From positions 255,922-319,921 of the forward strand of contig NZ_LMSM01000007.1 of assembly GCF_001428125.1 (NCBI RefSeq): DNA of 64,000 bases, written 5' to 3'. Below, one piece after another: positions 9,044-16,525 of this stretch (the first letter of the stretch is position 1; every line of letters starts with the position of its first letter). This stretch comes from Nocardioides sp. Soil774. GTDB taxonomy: Bacteria > Actinomycetota > Actinomycetes > Propionibacteriales > Nocardioidaceae. A model generated the notes under the pieces. That model did not search any database. It was not told the origin of the DNA and was given only the letters and a program-made list of their open reading frames with translations. The position numbers were made by a program, and so were the translations under genes.

Positions 9044-10635
9044 GCTGCGCCACCTCCCGCCAGCGCGGTGGCGACGTCCTCCACGACGAGCCAGGGAGCG
9101 CCCAGCACCTTGGTGACCTGCGGGGCGTAGGACGGCGACTCGGCGAGCACCCGCTGCGGCGGTCCGCTGGAGACGATCTCCCCCTCGGCCAGCACCTGCA
9201 CGTCGTCGGCGACGTGCGCGGCGAACTCGACGTCGTGCGTGGCGAGCAGGACCGCACGGCCGTCGCGGGCGAGGTCCGCCACGATCCGCGCGAGCTCCGC
9301 CTTGCCGGCGTAGTCGAGGCCACGGGTGGGCTCGTCGAGCAGCACCACCGGCGGGCGCGCGCAGAGCACGATCGCCAGGGCGAGCGCGAGCCGCTGGCCC
9401 TCGGAGAGGTCGCGCGGGTGGGTGGTGTCGACGATGCCCGGGGCGAGCCGGTCGAGGAGTCCGCGGCAGGTGCCGGGGGCGGCATCAGCGCCGGCGTCGG
9501 CGGCCGCGCACTCCTCCGCGACCGTCTCGAGGTAGAGCAGGTCGGCGGCGGTCTGCGGCACGAGCCCGACGTGCGTACGCCGCTGCGCCGGCGCGAGCGC
9601 GGCCGGGTCGTCACCGTCCACGTCCACCGTCCCCGAGCGTCGCCGCCCGGAGCCCTGCAGCGCCCAGATGAGGCTGGACTTGCCCGAGCCGTTGCGTCCC
9701 ATCAGGACGGTGACCTGTCCGGCCGAGAGGGTCAGGTCGACCTCGCGGACCGCGACGTGGGCGCCGTGGACGACCGTCACCCCGCGCGCGGTGAGCCGCG
9801 GCTCGCGTGACCGGACCGGCCGCGGGGCCGGCGGCGCGAGGGCGGGCAGCGACCGGGCCGCCCTGCGCGCGTCACGGACGGTCAGCGGGAGGGGCTCCCA
9901 ACCGGCGAGCCGGCCCAGCTCGACGAGCGGAGGGGCGACGGGCGAGTCGGCGAGCACCTGCTGCGGGTCGCCGACGCGGATGCCGCCGTCGCCGGTGACC
10001 AGCGCGATCCGGTCGGCGAACGGCACCACGCGCTCGAGCCGGTGCTCGGCCAGGACCACGGTCAGGCCGAGGTCGTGCACCAGCCGGGTGATGGTGGCCA
10101 GGACGTCCTCGGCGGCGGTGGGGTCGAGGGCGGAGGTGGGCTCGTCGAGGACGAGGACGCGCGGGTGCGTGGTGAGGACCGACCCGATCGCGACCCGCTG
10201 CTGCTGCCCGCCGGACAGGGTGCGCAGGTCCCGCGCGCGGAGGTCGGCGATCCCGAGGAGGTCGAGCGTCTCCTCGACGCGACGTCGCATCGTCTCGGGC
10301 GCCACTGCCAGCTGCTCCATGCCGTAGGCCAGCTCCTCCTCGACCGTGTCGGTCACGAACCCCGCGAGCGGGTCCTGGCCGACGTAGCCCACGAGGTGGG
10401 CCCGCTCGCGCGGCGGTTGCTCCACGATGCTGACGCCGTCGAGCAGCACGTCGCCGGTGAGGACCCCGCCGGTGAAGCGGGGCACGAGACCGGTCACGAC
10501 GCCGAGGAGGGTGGACTTGCCGACGCCGGTGCGCCCGGCGACGAGCACGAGCTCGCCCTCCTCGAGCGTGAGGTCGACATCGCGCAGCACGTCGTGCCCG
10601 TCGTAGCGCAGGCCGACGCCTCGCAGCTCGATCAT
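9040..10635 (-). CDS. ecfA: Fused ECF transporter ATPase (EcfA-EcfA')
   Basis: A 531-residue protein with two complete ABC domains. Domain 1 has Walker A GRTGVGKST, signature LSGGQQQRV and Walker B VLVLDEPTSALD. Domain 2 has GRNGSGKSS, LSEGQRLAL and VVLLDEPTRGLD. A Pro/Arg-rich linker near residues 265-285 joins them. It powers the ECF complex by ATP hydrolysis at the inner membrane face. ATG 10635 is chosen: it overlaps the ecfT stop (ATGA) and has a strong AGGAGG 6-7 nt upstream inside ecfT. The open frame extends further upstream, but that part is only a shadow of ecfT. Confidence 0.94.
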   Translation of the reverse strand: MIELRGVGLRYDGHDVLRDVDLTLEEGELVLVAGRTGVGKSTLLGVVTGLVPRFTGGVLTGDVLLDGVSIVEQPPRERAHLVGYVGQDPLAGFVTDTVEEELAYGMEQLAVAPETMRRRVEETLDLLGIADLRARDLRTLSGGQQQRVAIGSVLTTHPRVLVLDEPTSALDPTAAEDVLATITRLVHDLGLTVVLAEHRLERVVPFADRIALVTGDGGIRVGDPQQVLADSPVAPPLVELGRLAGWEPLPLTVRDARRAARSLPALAPPAPRPVRSREPRLTARGVTVVHGAHVAVREVDLTLSAGQVTVLMGRNGSGKSSLIWALQGSGRRRSGTVDVDGDDPAALAPAQRRTHVGLVPQTAADLLYLETVAEECAAADAGADAAPGTCRGLLDRLAPGIVDTTHPRDLSEGQRLALALAIVLCARPPVVLLDEPTRGLDYAGKAELARIVADLARDGRAVLLATHDVEFAAHVADDVQVLAEGEIVSSGPPQRVLAESPSYAPQVTKVLGAPWLVVEDVATALAGGGAA

Positions 10636-11744
10636 GCGACCACCTCCTGCCGCGCGACCGCGCTCGCCGGCACCGGGGTCGCGAGCGCGGGCACGGCACC
10701 GAGGACGCCGACGACCAGCGCGAGCGGGGAGAGGTAGGGCGCGAGGTCGACGCCCGGGTAGGCGACGACGACCTGGGTGTGGGCGACCCACCAGCCGAGG
10801 AGGGCGACCACGAGGCCGGTCGCGACCGTTACGAGCTCGGGTGCGCGCCAGGGATCGGGGCGGTAGCGCGTGCGGTGGACGCGACGGCCGGCGCTGGCCA
10901 TGCCCAGGACGGCGGTCGCGAGGCCGGCTCCGAGCATCGGCAGGGCCAGCACCCGCGGCGCGGTCGGGTCCAGCCAGGCATAGGTGCCGACGCAGATCCC
11001 GAGCAGCGCCAGCAGCAGCAGCGACCCGGTGACACGCCGCTCGCGCGGGGTCGCTTCCCCGGAGCGGCCGTAGCCGCGGGTGTCCATGCCCGCGGCGAGC
11101 GAGAGGGAGCGTTCGAGGGCGTCCTCGAGGACCGGCACGAGGAACCGGCGCAGTCGGCCCACCCCGGAGGTCGCCCCACCCCGCAGTGCCTGGGCGGCGC
11201 GCACCCGCCGGGCGCTGTCGGCGAGCTGCGGGAAGATCGTGACGGCCATGACGAGCGCGGTGCCGATCTCGTAGAGCGCGGGCGGCACCGTGGCCAGGAG
11301 GCGCTTGGGGTTGGCGAGCGAGTTCGCCGCCCCGACGCAGAGGATGATCGCGGCGAGCCGGAGGCCGTCGTACAACCCGGCCAGCAGCGCCTCGCGCGTC
11401 ACCGGCCCGAGCAGGCGGATCCCGGCGGCCCAGTCGGGCAGCGGCACCTCGGGCAGGTCGAGCAGCACGTGGCCGATCTCCTGGCCGCCGAAGACGATGC
11501 GGAAGACCACGCGCAGCACGACCGTCAGCACGGCCAGCATCACGTAGAGCCGGAACGAGCGTCCGAAGGGGTGACCGGACCGGCGCGCCATGACCACCAC
11601 TGTCGCCGACCCCATGACGAGGAGCAGCAGCAGGGGGTTCGTCGTCAGGCTCGCCGCGGTGGCCAGCCCGATCGCCCAGGACCACCAGGCGAGCGGGTGC
11701 AGGTCACGCGGCAAGCCCGACAGGGGCGCGGCCGGTCCGGTCAC
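10632..11744 (-). CDS. ecfT: ECF transporter transmembrane component EcfT
   Basis: A 370-residue membrane protein that couples the ATPases to the S component. The EcfT/CbiQ family signatures are present as AAQALRGG and LAAGMDTRGYG, matching the two Ala-Arg-Gly coupling motifs that dock on the ATPases. It has about four to five N-terminal membrane segments, the cytoplasmic coupling region, and extra C-terminal membrane segments (LLLLALLGICVGTYAWL, LVTVATGLVVALLGWWVAH, YLSPLALVVGVLGAVPAL), longer than the classic 260-residue EcfT. GTG start 6 nt after the stop of the DUF4430 gene. Confidence 0.92.
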   Translation of the reverse strand: MTGPAAPLSGLPRDLHPLAWWSWAIGLATAASLTTNPLLLLLVMGSATVVVMARRSGHPFGRSFRLYVMLAVLTVVLRVVFRIVFGGQEIGHVLLDLPEVPLPDWAAGIRLLGPVTREALLAGLYDGLRLAAIILCVGAANSLANPKRLLATVPPALYEIGTALVMAVTIFPQLADSARRVRAAQALRGGATSGVGRLRRFLVPVLEDALERSLSLAAGMDTRGYGRSGEATPRERRVTGSLLLLALLGICVGTYAWLDPTAPRVLALPMLGAGLATAVLGMASAGRRVHRTRYRPDPWRAPELVTVATGLVVALLGWWVAHTQVVVAYPGVDLAPYLSPLALVVGVLGAVPALATPVPASAVARQEVVA

Positions 11745-11750
11745 GGCGCG

Positions 11751-12794
11751 TCAGACCCCCCGTCTGCGACGCGCCACGAGGCCACTGACCGCGATCGCGA
11801 TCGCGAGCAGGGCCACGACTGTCCAGGTGACCGCGGCGGGCACCCGGGAGGGCTCCTCGGCGCCCGCGGAGGCGGGGTCTGCCCCGATGTCCGCCGCGCT
11901 GGCCCCTGAGTCGCTGGGCGACTCAACGCCCGAGTCGGGGTCGGCGCTCGCCGATGAGTCGCTGGGCGACTCAGGTGTCTTCGAGCGGTCCTCCGAGTCC
12001 TGCGCGGCCGCCTTCTTGCGCCGTGAGTCGCTGAGCGACTCAGGGGCCAGTGGCGTCCCGGACGCGCTCGGCGAGCCCGGCGGCGCCGTCTCCGGCGACG
12101 CGCTCGGGGAGGTCGACGCGCTCGATCCACCCGACGGCTTCGAGGTGGGGCTCGAGGACGGCGACGGGCTGGACGTCCCCGACGAGGAGCCGGACGTCGA
12201 CGTCGTCGGGGCCGACGTCGGGGTGGGGCTCGACGACGACGTGGGCGAGGACGTGGGCGAGGAGGTGGGCGAGGAGGTGGGTGACGGGCTCGGCGAGGCC
12301 GAGGCCGTCACCGGAGCCGCGACACCGGGGGGCACGCTCGCGCCTGCTGCCCGGTCCTGCTGCCACGACCAGCCGACCGACCCGCCCGCCGGGACGGTCA
12401 GCGAGCCGACGCCGTAGGACGAGTAGGTCCACGACGACTTCGTGCCGTCGGCCCACCAGAGGCCCCAGTAGGCGTTCGACGGGGAGGCGTTGACGCACGG
12501 GTCGCTGGTCGGGACGCCGTTGACGCGGCACACGAAGCCGGGCTGGCGGGTGGCGTAGGTCAGGCCCACGCCGACCGAGGCGAAGACCGCCGCGGCGCTC
12601 TTTCCCCCGCCGTCGGCCGAGCAGGCGGTGACGATCCCGCCGCCCAGCTCGCGGTAGTCGACGACCACGCTCACGCCGCCGGCCGAGGTGCAGGTGGCTG
12701 CACCGGCCGCCGGGGCGGACGCGAGTGCGAGCCCCGGGCCGGCCACCAGCATCAGCAGCGCGGCGAGGAGGTGGCGCAGCGTGGACGGGGTCAT
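11751..12794 (-). CDS. Membrane-anchored DUF4430 (transcobalamin beta-like) surface protein
   Basis: A 347-residue exported protein. Residues 1-33 are a signal peptide; about 34-145 form a DUF4430-like domain, the fold of the C-terminal cobalamin-binding domain of transcobalamin and intrinsic factor (YWGLWWADGTKSSWTYSSYG and VPAGGSVGWSW are the diagnostic stretches). Residues about 150-310 are a Ser/Pro/Thr-rich linker with SPTS repeats and ESPSDS/ESLSDS units encoded by 19-bp DNA palindromes. A single C-terminal membrane segment (VTWTVVALLAIAIAVSGLVA) and an RRRRGV tail anchor it. It starts inside the end of the barrel gene (ATGA). It probably holds B12 at the cell surface for the downstream ECF transporter; this is inference. 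Confidence 0.82.
   Translation of the reverse strand: MTPSTLRHLLAALLMLVAGPGLALASAPAAGAATCTSAGGVSVVVDYRELGGGIVTACSADGGGKSAAAVFASVGVGLTYATRQPGFVCRVNGVPTSDPCVNASPSNAYWGLWWADGTKSSWTYSSYGVGSLTVPAGGSVGWSWQQDRAAGASVPPGVAAPVTASASPSPSPTSSPTSSPTSSPTSSSSPTPTSAPTTSTSGSSSGTSSPSPSSSPTSKPSGGSSASTSPSASPETAPPGSPSASGTPLAPESLSDSRRKKAAAQDSEDRSKTPESPSDSSASADPDSGVESPSDSGASAADIGADPASAGAEEPSRVPAAVTWTVVALLAIAIAVSGLVARRRRGV
11907..12042. repeat. Three copies of the 19-bp palindrome inside a coding linker
   Basis: TGAGTCGCTGGGCGACTCA at 11907-11925 and 11955-11973, and TGAGTCGCTGAGCGACTCA at 12024-12042. Each encodes an ES(P/L)SDS unit of the DUF4430 protein. Spacing is irregular (48 and 69 bp), so this is not a simple tandem repeat. 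Confidence 0.9.
12235..12292 (-). repeat. 12-bp tandem repeats encoding SPTS units
   Basis: Runs of GACGTGGGCGAG/GAGGTGGGCGAG (plus strand) encode a repeating SPTS linker in the DUF4430 protein. Probably slippage-prone; serves as an extended cell-wall-spanning stalk. Confidence 0.7.
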
Positions 12795-14659
12795 CGCAGC
12801 GTCACCCGCGCCGATCCCGAGCGCAGCTTCGGGAACTGCCCGAGGGCGCGGACCCGCACCGAGTCACGGCCGGTCGGCAGCGCGACCTTGGCCACGAACC
12901 GACCGGCGTCGGTCGCGCGACCCTTGGCGAGCACCTTGCCAGCGACGACGACACGGACCTTCTCCCCCGCGGCGAGGCGCCGCACGACCACGCGGGTGCG
13001 CGGTCCGTCGGAGGCGCGAGCGGCGACCTTGAGCCTCGCGCGGCCCAGCACCCGGGTGGTGTCGCTGACGCGGCCGTCGGCCCCGGTGAGGACGTACGCC
13101 GCAGTGGTGGTCGTCGCCGGCAGGGTGACGGTGCGCGTGAGGGCGCCGTCGGACCCCGCGACGACCGTGACCCCGGTGAGGCCCGGACCGCTGAGGACGA
13201 AGCGTGCGCCCGGAGCGGCGCCGACGACCTCGAGCGCCGCGCGCGAGCCGGCCTTGCGGAAGCCGGCAGGGCCGGAGATGCGCACGCCCGCGACCGAGCC
13301 TGCAGCCGCGGCCGACGTCACCGCGACGGTGTGGGTGGCGACGCCGTCACGACCGGACAGCGCGTACGTCGCCGCTCCCGCCGTGGCGGGCAGGGTGACC
13401 TTGGCCGACAGCGTGCCGTCGGTCCCGACCACCACCGTGCGGCTCCCGCTGATGCCGGGGCCGCTGAGGCAGAACCGCTCGCCGATCTTCGCGCCGGTGG
13501 CGGTCAGGGTCGCGGTGGTGCCGGGCTCGGTGCCCGTCGACGACACCGTGAGTGCGCGGGCCGAGCCGCGGAGGTGGGTGAGGCCGGCGACGGCCTGGAC
13601 CGTCGCGCGCCACCACTGGTCGCGCGTGGCGTCGGTGATGCCGGAGGTGGTGGCGGCCGACATCGCGCCGGCGTCGTAGGCGAGGGCGCCCTCCTCGTCG
13701 GTGAGCGGCGAGCCCGAGGCCTGCGGGCCGACCTGGAGGCCGGCCACCCACTCGGCGGCACGGCCGGCCTGGTCGCAGCGACCGCCGGCGGCCAGCGCGC
13801 TCGCGGCCAGTCCGGTGCTGTTGGTGTTGGAGTCGGGCGTGTAGGCGCTGCCGACGAAGGACCCGTCGGGCCGCTGGGTGCCCTGCAGCCAGGCCACCGC
13901 GCGCTCGATGGCCGCGTCGACCCGTGCCGGGCGCGGCGACACGGCCGCGAGCTGGGCCACGACGAACGCGGTGGCGTCGGTGTCGGTGCCGTCGACGCCC
14001 TCGGTGCAGGACTGGTCGGCAGCGGCGGGGTCGGCGTTGAAGAAGACGCGGAAGAAGCCCGACGAGCACTGCTGCCGGAGCAGGAAGTCCGTGACCGGGG
14101 CGGCGCTGGAGGAGCCCGCCGCGGCGAGGCCGCGCGCGGCCAGGGCCTGCCCGAACGAGTTGGCGTAGTCCGGCCCGCCGAGCTGGTCGGCGAGGCGGCC
14201 CGCGCTGGGGCCGGAGGCGATGACGCGGTCCTCGACCTGCTGGACGAGGTCGAAGCCGCCGTAGGCACGAGCATCCGCGCCGGAGACCTGGGCGAACACC
14301 AGCGCCTTGGCGAAGGAGCCGGAGTAGAGGTCGTTCGGCGAGCCGTAGTCGACGCCCGTGGCATAGCTGGCGACCTTGGTGGACATGGCCTGGCGGATCT
14401 GGCGCACCAGCGCCTGGTCACCGCCGACCTCGTCCAAGCTGATGCCGATGTCGAGCGTCAGGCCGAAGTCGTCGAACCCGCCGTAGTTGGGGTTGTGGAT
14501 GATGCCGTCGGTGAGCTGGGTGGCCAGCCACCCGGTGCCGGCGCGGGCGGCGGCGGGTGCCGGCACGTCGGTGGCGGCCTGCGCCGACGACGCGAGCAGC
14601 GGCGGAGCCAGGAGCGACGCGGCGACCGTCAGGGCGAGGCCCGACAGGGAGATCTTCAT
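12791..14659 (-). CDS. Secreted alpha/alpha-barrel (prenyltransferase/squalene-oxidase repeat) protein, putative cobalamin binder
   Basis: A 622-residue protein with a signal peptide (MKISLSGLALTVAASLL to AQA). Residues about 40-360 form an all-alpha barrel of the prenyltransferase/terpene cyclase type, the fold of the alpha domain of intrinsic factor and transcobalamin: WLATQLTDG, FGLTLDIGIS, LLRQQCSSGFFR, CTEGVDGTDTDATAFVVAQL. Residues about 375-622 hold three beta-sandwich repeats sharing LSGPG...DG.L...VTLPA. ATG 14659 is chosen for its AAGGAAA site; an upstream in-frame start would lie beyond the ribosome-site hairpin. First gene after a cobalamin riboswitch and paralogous to the gene at 14973-16373. 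Cobalamin binding is inferred. Confidence 0.8.
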   Translation of the reverse strand: MKISLSGLALTVAASLLAPPLLASSAQAATDVPAPAAARAGTGWLATQLTDGIIHNPNYGGFDDFGLTLDIGISLDEVGGDQALVRQIRQAMSTKVASYATGVDYGSPNDLYSGSFAKALVFAQVSGADARAYGGFDLVQQVEDRVIASGPSAGRLADQLGGPDYANSFGQALAARGLAAAGSSSAAPVTDFLLRQQCSSGFFRVFFNADPAAADQSCTEGVDGTDTDATAFVVAQLAAVSPRPARVDAAIERAVAWLQGTQRPDGSFVGSAYTPDSNTNSTGLAASALAAGGRCDQAGRAAEWVAGLQVGPQASGSPLTDEEGALAYDAGAMSAATTSGITDATRDQWWRATVQAVAGLTHLRGSARALTVSSTGTEPGTTATLTATGAKIGERFCLSGPGISGSRTVVVGTDGTLSAKVTLPATAGAATYALSGRDGVATHTVAVTSAAAAGSVAGVRISGPAGFRKAGSRAALEVVGAAPGARFVLSGPGLTGVTVVAGSDGALTRTVTLPATTTTAAYVLTGADGRVSDTTRVLGRARLKVAARASDGPRTRVVVRRLAAGEKVRVVVAGKVLAKGRATDAGRFVAKVALPTGRDSVRVRALGQFPKLRSGSARVTLR

Positions 14660-14665
14660 GTTTCC

Positions 14666-14690
14666 TTCCCTCGCTGCGACAACGAGGGAA
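14666..14690 (-). promoter_or_regulatory. Hairpin masking the ribosome site, riboswitch expression platform
   Basis: TTCCCTCG and CGAGGGAA (8-bp perfect arms, 9-nt loop) lie just 5' of the ATG at 14659. The 3' arm includes the GGGAA of the Shine-Dalgarno. This fits B12-controlled translation initiation. The sequence GCAGCGAGGG also occurs a second time slightly upstream, a possible competing partner. Confidence 0.6.
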
Positions 14691-14747
14691 CGCGGCATGC
14701 GCCGCACTGCCCTCGCTGCATTCCTCGACAGCGATGGTGGTCATGAC

Positions 14748-14880
14748 GCGTCGAGGCGGGTGTTCCGGCTCGCACGGGATCTCTCCCGTGCCTACGGTTG
14801 CGGGTCAGCGCCGGATTCGGACCGGCTTTCCCCACCTCGGGCGTGTGTGGTGCCGACCCGGACGGGTGCGGCCCGAGCAG
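14748..14880 (-). ncRNA. Cobalamin riboswitch
   Basis: On the minus strand the conserved core reads GGGGAAAGCCGGTCCGAATCC, then CGCTGACCCGCAACCGT (core bases lie between 14794 and 14832). This is the highly conserved GGGAA...GGT..AATCC...CCCGCAAC.GT block of B12-sensing RNAs. It is followed by a perfect 7-bp stem, CACGGGA/TCCCGTG (14773-14790), and GCGAGCCGGAACACCCGCC, the usual post-stem segment. The limits are approximate. It lies 5' of the barrel-DUF4430-ECF operon and predicts repression of that operon when cobalamin is abundant. Confidence 0.93.
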
Positions 14881-14907
14881 CCTAGTCCTGCCCGGCGCCC
14901 GGACGCA

Positions 14908-14954
14908 CCTCGGCCCGGCGCCACGAGATCAACTCTGTGGACGCCGGGCCGAGG
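14908..14954 (-). terminator. Hairpin terminator of the upstream barrel gene
   Basis: CCTCGGCCCGGCG (14908-14920) and CGCCGGGCCGAGG (14942-14954) form a perfect 13-bp stem with a 21-nt loop, 18 nt after the stop at 14973 and before the riboswitch. It separates the two transcripts. No T-tract, as usual in high-GC actinobacteria. Confidence 0.75.
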
Positions 14955-14972
14955 TCGGGTGGGACGGGTGGG

Positions 14973-16373
14973 TCAGTTGCGCACGCGCAGCGACGTACGG
15001 GCCTCGTCGTCCGAGGTCTTCACGAGCGCGACGCGACGCTGGTTGCCGGCAGGCAGCTGCAGCTTGCGCACGATCCTGTCGCCCGACTTCTTGCCCTTGA
15101 CGCGCACGAAGTCGCCCTTGACCTGCATGCAGGCGCTCTCGCTCGGCGCGAGGCCGTAGACGCGGAACTGCACGTTGTCGCCCGCGCGGGCCTCGCGACG
15201 GACCGAGACGATCTTCAGGGCGTCGTTGCTCGCCGGGGCGAACTGGAGGCCGAGGATCGCCTGCGAGGTGGCACGACGCCACTCCCCCCGGGCACCGGCC
15301 GGGATGCCGGTGGTCGCGGCGTCCTTCACGCGGTCCTTGCGGTAGGCCACCGCGCCGGTGTCCTTGGTCAGCGCCGTGCGGCACTTGTACTTGTCGACCG
15401 GCTGGTTCTTGCGCACCCACAGGGCCGCCTTGAGCGCGGCGTCGCGGTTCTTCAGCAGGCCGAGGGCGTAGCCGCCGATGGCGGTGGAGTTGGTGTTGAT
15501 CTGCGCCCCGGTCCCCGCGCTGCGGATGGCCCCGCTCTTGCGCTGGCGCGCGGCGAGCCAGGTGCCGGCCTTGGCGAGCGCGTCCTTGACGGCCTGGCTG
15601 GTGTCACCGGACTCGACCAGGTTGATCACCGCGAACGCCGTGGCGTCCGGGTCGGCCTCGCTGCCGGCGACGCCTTCGGTGCACGACTGGTTGGGCACGT
15701 TGGCCTTGTCGAAGTCGAGGCGGAAGTAGCCCGAGGCGCACTGCTGCTTGAGCAGGAAGTCGCGCGCGGCGCCCGCCTCGGTGGAGCGGGCGAGCGACAG
15801 GGCGCGCACGGCGTAGGACTGGCCGACCACGTTGGCGTAGTTGCCGAACTCGGACTTGTCGAAGATGCGTCCCGCGACGGCCGCGGCCTGCGGCTCCTTG
15901 GTCGGGTCCGCCGGCACGTCCGCCGTGCGCTCCTCGAGCCGGGTGATCAGGTTGACCCCGCCATAGCTGGTGGGGTTCTTCTTGGCGACCCGCGCGAACG
16001 CGGCGGCCTTCGCCAGCGCTCCGGCGTAGGACTCCTTGGTCCCGTCGCCGACGTAGTCGGCGATGCGCGGCTCGAGGGCGTTGTTGATGGCGGTCACCGT
16101 CGCGCCCTGGCCGGCCACGGTCGACACGGCCATGCCGGTGTCGATCGTGAGGCCGAAGTCGGGGCCCTGCGCGGTGGTGATGAGTCCGTTGGTGAGCTCG
16201 CCGGACAGCCACTGCGCGGCGATCGTGGACGGCGTGCTGTCGGTGCCGCCGGCCGCCTTGGCCGCGCGCAGGGCGCTCGTCGGCTCGGCGGTGGCGGGAG
16301 GCGCGGTGAGCACCCCCGCGGAGAGTGCCGCGGTCGACAGTGCGACGGCGGCCGTACGAGTGAGGTGGTGCAT
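14973..16373 (-). CDS. Secreted alpha/alpha-barrel protein, paralogue of the riboswitch-controlled one
   Basis: A 466-residue exported protein (signal peptide residues 1-29, ending in ATAE). It has the same landmarks as the 12791-14659 protein: WLSGELTNGLI, FGLTIDTGMAVS, SYAGALAKAAAFARV, LLKQQCASGYFRLDF, CTEGVAGSEADPDATAFAV, INTNSTAIGGYALG. A single beta-domain occupies about residues 385-466 instead of three. Function unknown by itself; the fold and neighbourhood suggest a second B12 or corrinoid-binding surface protein, but no cobalamin riboswitch core was found in its own leader. ATG start with GGAAGGACGTC upstream. Confidence 0.75.
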   Translation of the reverse strand: MHHLTRTAAVALSTAALSAGVLTAPPATAEPTSALRAAKAAGGTDSTPSTIAAQWLSGELTNGLITTAQGPDFGLTIDTGMAVSTVAGQGATVTAINNALEPRIADYVGDGTKESYAGALAKAAAFARVAKKNPTSYGGVNLITRLEERTADVPADPTKEPQAAAVAGRIFDKSEFGNYANVVGQSYAVRALSLARSTEAGAARDFLLKQQCASGYFRLDFDKANVPNQSCTEGVAGSEADPDATAFAVINLVESGDTSQAVKDALAKAGTWLAARQRKSGAIRSAGTGAQINTNSTAIGGYALGLLKNRDAALKAALWVRKNQPVDKYKCRTALTKDTGAVAYRKDRVKDAATTGIPAGARGEWRRATSQAILGLQFAPASNDALKIVSVRREARAGDNVQFRVYGLAPSESACMQVKGDFVRVKGKKSGDRIVRKLQLPAGNQRRVALVKTSDDEARTSLRVRN

Positions 16374-16382
16374 GACGTCCTT

Positions 16383-16427
16383 CCGGCTCGCGCGGGAGCC
16401 GGCACGGCGGCGCCGACCTGGTCGGCG
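16383..16427 (-). promoter_or_regulatory. Two adjacent leader hairpins before the barrel paralogue
   Basis: CCGGCTC/GAGCCGG (16383-16402) and CGCCGAC/GTCGGCG with a 3-nt loop (16411-16427). The first hairpin abuts the GGAAGG ribosome site. They could tune translation. The further upstream stretch 16457-16500 has TGTTAG and CTAACA arms about 30 bp apart, a possible operator. Function not established. Confidence 0.4.
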
Positions 16428-16525
16428 TCCGCGCCTCCCCCATGAGGTGCGAGCTGTTAGTTGGTGATGTGACCGGTGTGACTCACTCCGACCCTAACAA
16501 GTTGTCTAGACCGGCAAGAACCTGG

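Noticed and set aside
16374..16520. Possible second cobalamin riboswitch before the barrel paralogue
   Set aside because: A GCGAGCCGGAA segment resembles part of the true riboswitch, but the essential AATCC and CCCGCAAC.GT core is absent.
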